Shown piece by piece: positions 45,359 to 52,743 of a stretch of DNA of 64,000 nt (its first letter is position 1; every line of letters starts with the position of its first letter). A program made the position numbers and the translations under genes. The stretch comes from DASXYG01 sp036502625. GTDB taxonomy: Bacteria; Actinomycetota; Actinomycetes; Streptosporangiales; Streptosporangiaceae. The DNA is taken from the NCBI GenBank assembly GCA_036502625.1, contig DASXYG010000055.1, forward strand, positions 1 through 64,000. The letters are read 5' to 3'. A model generated the notes under the pieces. It worked only from the letters and a program-made list of their open reading frames with translations, was not told where the DNA came from and searched no databases.

Positions 45359-46236
45359 CAGTCCGCCTCCCCCGTGAACGCGAACAGCGCGTCGACGCCG
45401 CCCACCGGCGCGGGCACGAGCCCCTGCCGGTGCGCGTACCCGGCGGCCAGCTCGACGGCGGTCCGCACGTTGCCGAGTCCGGATCGCACCGCCGGCGGCA
45501 GGCCGCCGGCGCTCGTCGCCGCGTTCTCGGTGCTCCGCGCGATGCCGGCGCCGAGCGCCCGGTACACCTCGCGGACGACCTCCGGGTGGCCGTTGACCAG
45601 GTCGTCGGTCACCGTCACCAGGTGGTTGACCGGTACGCAGCCGTGCCGCTCGAACCATCGGCGGTCCTGCTCGGCGTGGTCGGCGACCAGCGGCGCCAGG
45701 TCCGGCGCCCCCGAGCGGCCGAGGATCGCCGCGTCGACCCGGCCGGCGTACAGCGCGTCGGCGATCGAGCCGTCGATCAGGCGGACGTTGCCGGGATCGT
45801 GGAAGTCGCCGGAATGGGACCCTTCGGTGACGGCCCAGCTCATCGCGTCGGCCGCCAGGCCGTATTCCTCCTCGATCCAGCCCCGGACCCACAGCCCGGT
45901 CGTCTGGCTGTACGACCGCACGCCGACCGTCGCGCCGGCCAGGTCGGCGGGCGAGGAGATGTCCGCCTTCGGCGAGGCGTACAGGTTCCGGTGCTGGAAG
46001 CCGCCGACCATGACGACCGGCAGCAGCCGCAGGGGCTTCCCCGCGGCGCGCGCCTGGAGGAACGCGCCGATCGCCATCTCGCAGACGTCGTAGCGCTGGG
46101 TGCGGACCATGTCGTCGAACGCGTCGTGGACGGGGTCGATCCGCGGGAACGCGACCTCGACGCCGGCGATCGTGTCGCGGGCCTTGAGGTCAGCGGTGAA
46201 GTCGTGGTCGGACAGGACGACGGAAACGGGGCTCAT
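45358..46236 (-). CDS. 4,5-dihydroxyphthalate decarboxylase-like protein (1)
   Basis: 292 residues. FDDMVRTQRYDVCEMAIGAFLQARAAGKPLRLLPVVMVGGFQHRNLYASP and GVRSYSQTTGLWVRGWIEEEYGL follow the Pht5-type pattern, a PBP2 fold used as an enzyme. No signal peptide, so a cytoplasmic enzyme is more likely than a binding protein. Its second copy is at 47105, with one gene between. ATG 46234-46236 overlaps the amidohydrolase stop by 4 nt. Confidence 0.78.
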   Translation of the reverse strand: MSPVSVVLSDHDFTADLKARDTIAGVEVAFPRIDPVHDAFDDMVRTQRYDVCEMAIGAFLQARAAGKPLRLLPVVMVGGFQHRNLYASPKADISSPADLAGATVGVRSYSQTTGLWVRGWIEEEYGLAADAMSWAVTEGSHSGDFHDPGNVRLIDGSIADALYAGRVDAAILGRSGAPDLAPLVADHAEQDRRWFERHGCVPVNHLVTVTDDLVNGHPEVVREVYRALGAGIARSTENAATSAGGLPPAVRSGLGNVRTAVELAAGYAHRQGLVPAPVGGVDALFAFTGEAD

Positions 46237-47096
46237 GCGGCCTCCTCGCGAAGCCTCGGATACAGGCGCAGGGCGGTACCGCCGCGGATGTTGGCGGCAT
46301 CGGCGGCGGGCAGGTCGCGTACGGCGTCGTCCAGCAGCCCGAGGAGGTCGCCGAGCGTGCCCTCGCTGGCGGGCCAGTTGGATCCCCAGGCGAGCCGGTC
46401 GCTGCCGAAATGGCCGATGAGCTCGCGCAGCACGGCCCCGGCACCGCCCGCGCTCTGCCCGCCGGTGCGCAGCGTCCGGGTGGTCACCTTGAGGTGGACG
46501 CCGGGGAACTCGGCGAACGCGTAGACCGGTTCGGCGACCCGGTACGGCGGGCCCTCGACGAAGTCGCTCATCGCGACGTGGTCGATCACGACGCGCAGGT
46601 CCGGGAACTGCCGCAGGACCGACCGCAGCATCGGCAGCGCGCCGACCCGTAGCTGCACGCAGACCGGGACGCCGTTGTCCGCGGCCCACGCCCACGCCGG
46701 CTTCGTCTTCTCGTCGTTCAGCCAGTCGGACTGCGCCATGGTGCTGCCGGTGGTGAACAGCCGCAGGCCCGACATGCCGCGTTCGCCGATCCAGTAGCGC
46801 ATGGTGTCCAGGACGCCGTCGTCCATGAAGCCGACCGAGCACACCCCGGTGATGCGCCCGGGCGCGGTGTCCACGCAGTCGGCGAGGTAGGAGTTGTCGT
46901 GCCCGTACGTCGTCGACGACTGCACGACGGCGGCTTTGCGCACGCCGGCCTCGGTCATCGCGGCGGCGTACTGCTCCCAGGTCGCCGCCCGGGCCTCGGA
47001 CCATTTCGACCGCTTACCACCGAGCGGGTTCATCGGGTACGTATCGGTGTCCGTGGAGATGATGTGCGGGTGAATGTCGACCACCATCGGGTCCAT
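46233..47096 (-). CDS. Amidohydrolase-family enzyme, LigI-like
   Basis: 287 residues. MVVDIHPHIIS gives the HxH metal site; VVIDHVAMSDF and LAWGSNWPASEG carry the further His and Asp of amidohydrolase_2 enzymes such as 2-pyrone-4,6-dicarboxylate lactonase (LigI). With the LigJ- and LigK-like genes this would complete the lower meta-cleavage route, but LigI identity is an inference. ATG 47094-47096. Confidence 0.78.
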   Translation of the reverse strand: MDPMVVDIHPHIISTDTDTYPMNPLGGKRSKWSEARAATWEQYAAAMTEAGVRKAAVVQSSTTYGHDNSYLADCVDTAPGRITGVCSVGFMDDGVLDTMRYWIGERGMSGLRLFTTGSTMAQSDWLNDEKTKPAWAWAADNGVPVCVQLRVGALPMLRSVLRQFPDLRVVIDHVAMSDFVEGPPYRVAEPVYAFAEFPGVHLKVTTRTLRTGGQSAGGAGAVLRELIGHFGSDRLAWGSNWPASEGTLGDLLGLLDDAVRDLPAADAANIRGGTALRLYPRLREEAA

Positions 47097-47104
47097 GGAT
47101 GCGC

Positions 47105-48034
47105 CTACCTCCTGACGGGTTGGAACAGGTCATCGACGGACGGGCGCGCGGTGACGATGTGCTGGTCGAAGGTGAAGTCGCACAGCGCCTCGAGTGTCGG
47201 GCGGTTGTCCGGCACGCCGTACGGCAGCGTGTCGACAGCGCCCGACCGCTCCTTGGCCGCGACGAACGCGTCCATCAGGCTGGCCGCGAGGTCCGGATGG
47301 GCGTCGGTGACGTCGGTCCTGATCGCGACGAGGCCGTGGATGGGGTAGATCCCGGTGCGCCGGTACCAGTCCGCCTCGGCGGCCTCGGCGTCGGGGAACA
47401 GCGGGAAGAACGCCTCGCTCGCCCGGCGCGCGTCGTCGAACCCGGAGCCGGCGATCGACCACCCCGCCTGCGGCGCGCCCGACCGCCCGATGCCCGCCGG
47501 CCCGCTCAGCGCCGCGTCGATGCGGCCGGCGGCGAACTGCTCGGCGATGGGCTCGTCGGTGTGCACCACGTTCGGCGGCAGCTCGACCGCCGTGACGTGT
47601 TCCTCGTCGTCGACCACCCAGGTGATCGCGTCGAGGTCGACGCCGTACTCGGTCGCCAGGATGCCGCGCGCCCACACCCCGGTCGACACGGTGTACGCGC
47701 GCACCCCGACCCGGCGCCCCTCGAGGTCCTTCGGCGTACGGATGCCGCTGCCCGGCCGGCACACGATGTCGCCGTGGTGGAACCTGCGGGTGAGGAAGGC
47801 GGGAATCGCCGTGAGCGGAACGCCGGCCTCCCGCGCCGCGAGGTACGTCGTGGGCGCCAGCTCGCAGACGTCGAACTCCAGGTCACGGACCATGCGGCGG
47901 AACGCCGCGATGATGGGTTCGACGTCGGCGAAGTCGAGCCGGAACCCGCGCGGCACGACCGCGCCCTCCTTCAGCGCCGCGGTGTGCGGGCGGGTCGCCA
48001 GGGCGGTGGTGAGGTGAACGGCATCGCTGCTCAT
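47105..48034 (-). CDS. 4,5-dihydroxyphthalate decarboxylase-like protein (2)
   Basis: 309 residues. MVRDLEFDVCELAPTTYLAAREAGVPLTAIPAFLTRRFHHGDIVC and GVRAYTVSTGVWARGILATEYGV parallel the protein at 45358 throughout, so the two arose by an old duplication. No signal peptide. One copy may act on a different ring acid. Confidence 0.78.
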   Translation of the reverse strand: MSSDAVHLTTALATRPHTAALKEGAVVPRGFRLDFADVEPIIAAFRRMVRDLEFDVCELAPTTYLAAREAGVPLTAIPAFLTRRFHHGDIVCRPGSGIRTPKDLEGRRVGVRAYTVSTGVWARGILATEYGVDLDAITWVVDDEEHVTAVELPPNVVHTDEPIAEQFAAGRIDAALSGPAGIGRSGAPQAGWSIAGSGFDDARRASEAFFPLFPDAEAAEADWYRRTGIYPIHGLVAIRTDVTDAHPDLAASLMDAFVAAKERSGAVDTLPYGVPDNRPTLEALCDFTFDQHIVTARPSVDDLFQPVRR

Positions 48035-48065
48035 GCGGTCCTGTGTCCTCTCGGCAGGGGGCGCG

Positions 48066-49685
48066 CTACTTGTACGTGCGGGACTCGACGGCGGCGTCGA
48101 GCCGGATGTCCAGGACGAGCGGCCCGTCCGGCGCGGCCAGCCGGGGCCCGAGCCGTTCGATGTCGTCGGCGGTGCGGACCACCTCGCCGCCGGCGCCGAA
48201 CCCGCGGGCGAGGCCGGCGAACGACGGCCACACCAGCCGGGAGTGGTCGGGGTCGTGGCCGAAGCCGGCGAGCTTGGCGTACTCCACGCCGTACGAGCCG
48301 TCGTTCGCCACCGCCACCACCAGCGGCAGCGCGTGTTCCACGGCGGTGGCCAGCTCCTGCACGCCCATCATCAGGCCGCCGTCGCCCACCACGGCCACCG
48401 TCGGCCGGTCCGGTCGGGCGAACGCCGTACCGATGGCGAGCTGCAGGCCAAGCCCGATCGCGCCGAAGCTGCCGCTCTGCGCGAACGCCGTGGGCCGCGC
48501 CGCCAGGAAGCGCCACGCCGCGGTCTTGAACCGCCCGATGTCGGTGACCACCGCGCGGTCGGCCGGCAGCACCGCGTCCAGCACGGTCATCGCCGTACGC
48601 ACGTCGATGGTGTCCGCGGTGCTCCGGTCGTCGAAGTCGCCGGCCGGGTCGAACGCGGCCAGGTCCGTACGCAGCCGGCCGGTCCACGCCGGCTCCGGGC
48701 GCGGGCCCAGCGCGCCGAGCGCCGCGGTCACGCGCTGGGCGAAGAGCCGGGCGTCGGCGAGCACCGGAACGGTCACCGGGCGGTGCCGGCCGAGCGCGGC
48801 CTGGTCCGTGTCGACCTGTACGACCGCCTTGTCCCGTACGAGATCCCCGTGCGCGGTCGTGTGGTCGTTGAGGCTCGCGCCCAGCACGATGAGGCAGTCG
48901 GCCTCGCTGATCGACCTGATCGCCAGGCTGTGCGACTCCGAGCCGAAGATGCCCAGGTCGAGCGGGTGGCCGGCGAGGAGGCCAAGCGCCATGACGGTGT
49001 GCGCCACCGGAGCGTGCAGGGCCTGGGCCAGATCGCGGACCGCATCGGCGGCGCCGGCGTTCGCGGCACCCTGGCCGACCACCACGATCGGCCGCCGGGC
49101 CGACGCGATCACGCCGAGCGCGGCGTCCAGCTCCGCGTCGCCGGGTGCGCAGGGCACCGGTGACCACGGCCCGAAGCCGAAGTCGGAGGCGGGCCCGCCG
49201 ATCTCGGCGTCGATCAGCGCCGCCGGGATGTCCAGCAGGACCGGCCGGCGGAGCACCGACGCGGTGCGCATCGCCAGCGCGACGTCGTCCATGGCGGTCG
49301 CGGGCGTCTGCACCTGGCGGTAGGCCGCACCGGCCAGGTCCGCCGCCGCGCGCAGGTCCAGCCACTGGTTATGGGTGCGCTTCGGCGGTGTGCTGCCGGT
49401 GAGCACGACCAGGGCACTGCCCGCGCGCACCGCCTCGACCAGCGCCGTCAGGCCGTTCGTCACGCCAGGGCCGTGGGTGATCGTGACGGCTCCGAGCCGG
49501 TCGGCCGCCCGGGCGTGGCCCTCGGCCATCGCGATCGCGCCGGCCTCGTGCGCCGCGCCGACGTACGCGCGCCCGGCGCTGCGGTAGGCCGAGACGTAGC
49601 GCATGTTCGCGTCGCCCATGACCCCGAACAGCCGGTCGATCCCGGCCGCGACCAGCGCTTGCGCGACGCCTTCGTACAGCTTCAC
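48066..49685 (-). CDS. Thiamine pyrophosphate-dependent enzyme (acetolactate synthase/benzoylformate decarboxylase family)
   Basis: 539 residues in three domains. The N-terminal PYR domain has the catalytic Glu in AAHEAGAIAMAEGHARA; a central domain follows; the C-terminal PP domain has VVGDGGLMMGVQELATAVEHALPLVVAVANDGSYG, the GDG...N motif for Mg-TPP. Decarboxylates a 2-oxo acid, perhaps in the side-chain part of the pathway. GTG 49683-49685 with GGAGTGGG. Divergent from the GntR gene at 49835. Confidence 0.88.
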   Translation of the reverse strand: MKLYEGVAQALVAAGIDRLFGVMGDANMRYVSAYRSAGRAYVGAAHEAGAIAMAEGHARAADRLGAVTITHGPGVTNGLTALVEAVRAGSALVVLTGSTPPKRTHNQWLDLRAAADLAGAAYRQVQTPATAMDDVALAMRTASVLRRPVLLDIPAALIDAEIGGPASDFGFGPWSPVPCAPGDAELDAALGVIASARRPIVVVGQGAANAGAADAVRDLAQALHAPVAHTVMALGLLAGHPLDLGIFGSESHSLAIRSISEADCLIVLGASLNDHTTAHGDLVRDKAVVQVDTDQAALGRHRPVTVPVLADARLFAQRVTAALGALGPRPEPAWTGRLRTDLAAFDPAGDFDDRSTADTIDVRTAMTVLDAVLPADRAVVTDIGRFKTAAWRFLAARPTAFAQSGSFGAIGLGLQLAIGTAFARPDRPTVAVVGDGGLMMGVQELATAVEHALPLVVAVANDGSYGVEYAKLAGFGHDPDHSRLVWPSFAGLARGFGAGGEVVRTADDIERLGPRLAAPDGPLVLDIRLDAAVESRTYK

Positions 49686-49723
49686 GACGCACCCACTCCA
49701 AGGGGTAGCCCGCCAACCGACAC

Positions 49724-49749
49724 CTGTCGACAACTGTCGGGTGCTGTCG
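49724..49749. promoter_or_regulatory. Triple CTGTCG repeat, operator candidate
   Basis: CTGTCG starts at 49724, 49734 and 49744, spaced exactly 10 bp, so all copies face one side of the helix. They lie in the 149-bp divergent gap between the TPP enzyme and GntR genes, just upstream of a TACAAT -10 box. Confidence 0.55.
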
Positions 49750-49759
49750 TGCAGTACCG

Positions 49760-49765
49760 TACAAT
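49760..49765 (+). promoter_or_regulatory. -10 box TACAAT of the GntR gene
   Basis: Close match to TATAAT, 70 bp upstream of the start. The -35 region would fall inside the CTGTCG repeats and has no good consensus, consistent with regulator overlap. Confidence 0.5.
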
Positions 49766-49834
49766 GTTGATGTCGGCCCGCCAAGCCCCGACGGCTCATG
49801 ATCGGGATCCGCCTGGCGGTGGAAAGGAATGCCA

Positions 49835-50533
49835 ATGCCCTCAGAGTCCAACGCGGAGCCCACGTCCGGCGGAGCGCGCGCCCTCGACGTGTCCAGTGGA
49901 AAGGCCGCGGGATTCTACGAACTCCTCCGCGCCGACGTGGTCTCCGGCGCCCTGCGACCCGGGCAGCGGCTGTCCGAGGCTTCGCTGTCCCGTGAGTACG
50001 GCGTGAGCCGCTCACCCGTCCGGGAGGCGCTGGCGTCGCTCGAACGGGACGGGCTGGTCGAGCGCATCGGCATGATCGCCCGGGTGTGCGAGCGGACCGC
50101 GGAGGAGATGCTCGACATCTACCAGGTGCGGATCTACCTGGAAGGCGCGATCGCCGGCGACGCCGCGCAGCGCCGCAACACCATCGACGTACGCCGCCTC
50201 CACGCCGCGCTCGAAGCGGGCGTCGGCATCGACACCACCGACCCGAAGGCGCTGCTGTCGGCGAACCGGGTGTTCCACGACGCCCTGGCCACCGCGTGCC
50301 ACAACGCCACCCTGGCCGACCTGCAACGCCGCCTGAACGCCCAGATCGCCACCCTGCCGGCGAAGACCCTCAGCTTCCCCGGCCGCTGGCCCGAGGCCCA
50401 CGCCGAGCACGCCGGGATCGTCACGGCCGTCGAGACACAAGACGCCGACACGGCCCGCACCATCGCCGAACGCCACATGACCCGCGCCCGCGACATCCGC
50501 CTCACCCTCTACGAGACCAACTTCACCGACTGA
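49835..50533 (+). CDS. GntR-family regulator, FCD subgroup
   Basis: 232 residues. Winged helix (LSEASLSREYGVSRSPVREALASLERDGLVERIG) followed by an FCD effector domain with metal-ligand spacing (RVFHDALATACHN, HAGIVTAVETQDADTARTIAERHM). The ATG at 49835 lies 6 nt after GGAAAGGA; an ATG at 49829 is within the ribosome binding spacing. Likely represses the divergent TPP-decarboxylase operon. Confidence 0.9.
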   Translation: MPSESNAEPTSGGARALDVSSGKAAGFYELLRADVVSGALRPGQRLSEASLSREYGVSRSPVREALASLERDGLVERIGMIARVCERTAEEMLDIYQVRIYLEGAIAGDAAQRRNTIDVRRLHAALEAGVGIDTTDPKALLSANRVFHDALATACHNATLADLQRRLNAQIATLPAKTLSFPGRWPEAHAEHAGIVTAVETQDADTARTIAERHMTRARDIRLTLYETNFTD

Positions 50534-50672
50534 GCTCCCGTCGTGGTCCCCGCAGGCCGGGTAGCCGCCGGCGGACGATCACCCATACGCTCACCCGGTC
50601 CGGCCCGGGGCATGAAGCGCGACACCAAGGCGCTGCCCGTCATGGCCATGGCGAACGTGCCGCGCGAGGCGC

Positions 50673-51014
50673 GTGATCGACGCGATCTCCGACCCGCTGC
50701 CGCCCGGCGCGTCCGCGGTCGTGTTCTCCCCGCTGCTCGACGACCGTGCCATCGGCGCGATCACCGACCTCCACCACCGCGGCCACCCCGCCGTGGTGCT
50801 GGACACCCTGGCCACCGAGCCCCCGGCGTCCGCGCGCACCGCCGAGGCGCTCGCGCTCCGCCTGTGGCGGCTGGACCGTGCCGCGCTCCGCGTCCGCCTC
50901 TCCGGGCACGGCATCCCGGTGGCGGACCTGCGCTCACCGGAGGACCTCGACGCGGCCGTCGCGGGCCTCCGCCCGTACCGCCACCGCAGGCCGGCCCGGC
51001 GGAGCCGGTCATGA
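50673..51014 (+). pseudogene. C-terminal fragment of a DUF58-family protein
   Basis: 113 residues if read from GTG 50673. VVFSPLLDDRAIGAITDLHHRGHPAVVLDTLATEPP and LALRLWRLDRAALRVRLSGHGIPVADL correspond to the tail of DUF58 proteins, which are normally about 400 residues. The upstream 130 bp do not encode the rest in any frame. It ends with a 4-nt overlap (ATGA) with the next membrane gene, as intact copies do, so an internal or 5' deletion left this remnant. It could still be expressed from GTG. Confidence 0.6.
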
Positions 51015-51352
51015 CGCTCCCCCGGCAGCAGATCGTCCGCGCGCTCACCGCGGCCGCCCGGGCCGTCCCGGTCCTCGCGGCGCTCCTCGTGGCCGTTGCC
51101 GGCCCGGGCGTCTGGGTGACGGCGGCCGCGGGCCTGGTGATCCTGGTGTACGTGGTGGCGCTCGACGCGGTCACCAGCCGTACGGGCGGCGCCATGGCGG
51201 CCGTGACGGTGGCCGTCGCCGCGCCCGCGACCGCGGTGGTCGCGGCGCTGTTCTGGCTGCCCGCCCCGGCCACCTGGGTGATCGTCCCGGGGGGCATGGC
51301 CGCGGCGGCGATCGCCTACGCCGTCGCGGTCCGGCCTCAGCGCCGGTCGTAG
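51011..51352 (+). CDS. Small membrane protein, formerly DUF58-linked
   Basis: 113 residues with four hydrophobic segments and basic ends (RPQRRS). Not recognised as a named family; small Ala/Val-rich proteins like this often follow DUF58 genes. Starts inside the stop of the DUF58 fragment. Its end overlaps the DUF190 end by 16 bp (convergent). Confidence 0.6.
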   Translation: MTLPRQQIVRALTAAARAVPVLAALLVAVAGPGVWVTAAAGLVILVYVVALDAVTSRTGGAMAAVTVAVAAPATAVVAALFWLPAPATWVIVPGGMAAAAIAYAVAVRPQRRS

Positions 51353-51663
51353 CGGACGGCGTGCAGGTCCTCGACGACGACCAGGCCGTTGTCGACGAGC
51401 GGACTGATGTCGTGCGCGAAGGCGTCGATCTTGGCGGCGGTGTCGACGATGATGACCTGCACCGGGGCGGTGTCCATGATCGTGTGGGCCGCGTGCAGCA
51501 CCTGCGCGGCGCCGAAGCCCTGCACACCGCGGAGCACGGTCGCGCCGGCCAGCCCGGCCTTCTGGGCGCGCATGACGATCTCGGCGTACAGCGCGTGGTG
51601 CCGGTACTGGTCGTTCTCCTGGATGATGATCGACAGGCGGCGGGCAGGTCCGTCACGGCGCAT
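51337..51663 (-). CDS. DUF190 protein under fluoride riboswitch control
   Basis: 108 residues. RLSIIIQENDQYRHHALYAEIVMRAQKAGLAGATVLRGVQGFG and PVQVIIVDTAAKIDAFAHDISPLV identify DUF190, a PII-like fold protein often encoded beside CrcB fluoride channels. The ATG at 51661-51663 has AGAGG 8 nt upstream; a GTG at 51684 adds seven residues but would start before the ribosome binding site. The leader carries a fluoride aptamer (51704-51774). No crcB gene follows, so the protein may act on another target or the channel lies elsewhere. Confidence 0.85.
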   Translation of the reverse strand: MRRDGPARRLSIIIQENDQYRHHALYAEIVMRAQKAGLAGATVLRGVQGFGAAQVLHAAHTIMDTAPVQVIIVDTAAKIDAFAHDISPLVDNGLVVVEDLHAVRYDRR

Positions 51664-51703
51664 CGCGGCATCCTCTCCATCCACCGGTCCGCGCCGGTGT
51701 GGT

Positions 51704-51774
51704 GGTAGAGGCCATCAGCGGACGGTGTTCCGCGTTTTCCCGCCCTATGGGGCGCGGTGGCGAGCCTCATCGCC
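51704..51774 (-). promoter_or_regulatory. Fluoride riboswitch (crcB motif) upstream of DUF190 gene
   Basis: On the minus strand: GGCGATGAGGCTCGCC (pseudoknot strands GGCG/CGCC and 5' P1 strand GAGGC), then AAAC, P2 stem GCGGA/TCCGC, then GCTGATGGCCTCTACC with the 3' P1 strand. All core positions agree with known fluoride aptamers. A 20-nt hairpin is inserted between the pseudoknot and AAAC. The P1 3' strand CCTCT can pair with AGAGG of the ribosome binding site at 51672-51676, so ligand binding should free translation. Confidence 0.9.
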
Positions 51775-51781
51775 GCGGTCG

Positions 51782-51811
51782 ATTGTCTCCGGCGGGCCGA
51801 GGGCATCGCAA
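51782..51811 (-). promoter_or_regulatory. Promoter of the DUF190 riboswitch transcript
   Basis: On the minus strand TTGCGA, an 18-bp spacer, GACAAT; start of transcription expected at about 51775, the first base of the aptamer. Confidence 0.6.
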
Positions 51812-51831
51812 GCACCGCCGCGTATCGGTCA

Positions 51832-51860
51832 TTGGCCCGCGCCGCGCCGTCCCATATGCT
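51832..51860 (+). promoter_or_regulatory. Promoter of the variant-aptamer transcript
   Basis: TTGGCC, 17-bp spacer, TATGCT; expected start at about 51867, immediately before the variant aptamer at 51873. Back-to-back with the DUF190 promoter. Confidence 0.55.
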
Positions 51861-51872
51861 GTGGCGGATCGC

Positions 51873-51922
51873 GGCGGTGGGGCTCGCCGCCGAACCGCGG
51901 ACATCCGCCAACGGTCCCTGCC
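51873..51922 (+). promoter_or_regulatory. Diverged fluoride-type aptamer upstream of DUF3040 gene
   Basis: Plus strand: GGCGGTGGGGCTCGCC, then GAAC, P2 stem GCGG/CCGC, then CAACGGTCCCTGCC. Compared with the copy at 56001 most differences are transitions, but pairing is kept: pseudoknot GGCG/CGCC intact; P1 reads GGGGC/GTCCC (A-U replaced by G-C plus one G-U). Several core ligand-site bases differ (GATG to GGTG, TGATG to CAACG). CCTGCC can pair with GGTAGG of the downstream ribosome binding site. Either a decayed riboswitch or a variant with changed ligand. Confidence 0.5.
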
Positions 51923-51942
51923 CATTGAGGTAGGTGATCCGC

Positions 51943-52242
51943 GTGTCCTTGACCGATGACGAGCGCCGGAGGCTGTCCGCGCTCGAGCAGTCCCTGGAGC
52001 GTGAGGATCCGGGCCTGGCCCGGAGGGTCGTCCGGCTGAACGGGCGCTTCCCCGGCGACCGGCTGTGGATCCGGCACCGCTGGACGCTGCTCGGCATCTG
52101 CGCCATCGCGTCCGTGTCGCTGCTCGTGATCACCATGCTGGGCGCCATGCCGGTCGTACGGACGTTCGCGATCCTGCTGAACATGTACGTCGCCCTCATC
52201 GCCGCCTTACTCTGGTTCGCCCAGCGCAGCACCGGCGGCTAG
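51943..52242 (+). CDS. DUF3040-like small membrane protein
   Basis: 99 residues. N-terminal helix SLTDDERRRLSALEQSLEREDPGLARRV is the DUF3040 pattern, followed by two membrane helices. Function unknown. The GTG at 51943 follows GAGGTAGG by 8 nt; an in-frame GTG at 51934 overlaps this site. Its leader contains the diverged fluoride-type aptamer. Confidence 0.75.
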   Translation: MSLTDDERRRLSALEQSLEREDPGLARRVVRLNGRFPGDRLWIRHRWTLLGICAIASVSLLVITMLGAMPVVRTFAILLNMYVALIAALLWFAQRSTGG

Positions 52243-52257
52243 CCGGCCGCGTACGGC

Positions 52258-52725
52258 TCAGGTGCGCAGGGTCGCGGCGAGCAGCCGCGGGTCGAGGAGC
52301 AGGTCGAGGGCCTCGGTGATCGAGCGGCACGCCACGTCGGCGGCCAGCAGCGTGCGCGGGCTCGCGCCCTCCGGGCCGAGGATCGCGATGCCGAGGGCGG
52401 CCACGGTGAGCATGGCCGTGTCGTTGGCGCCGTTGCCGATCGCCGCGCACGACGCGGGGCCGAGCCGGGACGCCACGGCGGCCTTGTCCGCACCCGTGGT
52501 GACGCGCTCGGCGTGCGGCCCGCCCAGCTCGCGCCGTACGTCGTCGAGCGTGCCGAAGGTGTCCGCGGTGAGCAGCCGGATCTCCAGGCTGCCGGCGAGC
52601 GCGGCCAGCCGCTCGGCGACGCCGGGCAGCAGGCCGCCGCGCAGCGTCAGCGTGCCGTTCGCGTCGAGCAGCAGGTGGTGCAGGCGCAGCGGGTCCCGGC
52701 CGGGCACGGTGACGTCGACGGACAT
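52258..52725 (-). CDS. HAD-like protein (P-type-ATPase P-domain-like phosphatase)
   Basis: 155 residues. LLLDANGTLT is HAD motif I with the second Asp changed to Asn; LLTADTFGT is motif II, and GADKAAVASRLG with IGNGANDTAML gives motifs III and IV (GxND). Members without the second Asp can resemble the phosphorylation domain of P-type ATPases rather than true phosphatases. 18 bp after the second MutS-like gene, so it belongs to the fluoride-responsive transcript. Confidence 0.8.
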   Translation of the reverse strand: MSVDVTVPGRDPLRLHHLLLDANGTLTLRGGLLPGVAERLAALAGSLEIRLLTADTFGTLDDVRRELGGPHAERVTTGADKAAVASRLGPASCAAIGNGANDTAMLTVAALGIAILGPEGASPRTLLAADVACRSITEALDLLLDPRLLAATLRT

Positions 52726-52743
52726 GGTCGCTCCCTTGCTGGT

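Noticed and set aside
45358..48034. The two PBP-fold proteins as ABC importer binding proteins
   Set aside because: Neither has a signal peptide or lipobox, unlike the true lipoprotein at 42643, so they are more likely enzymes.
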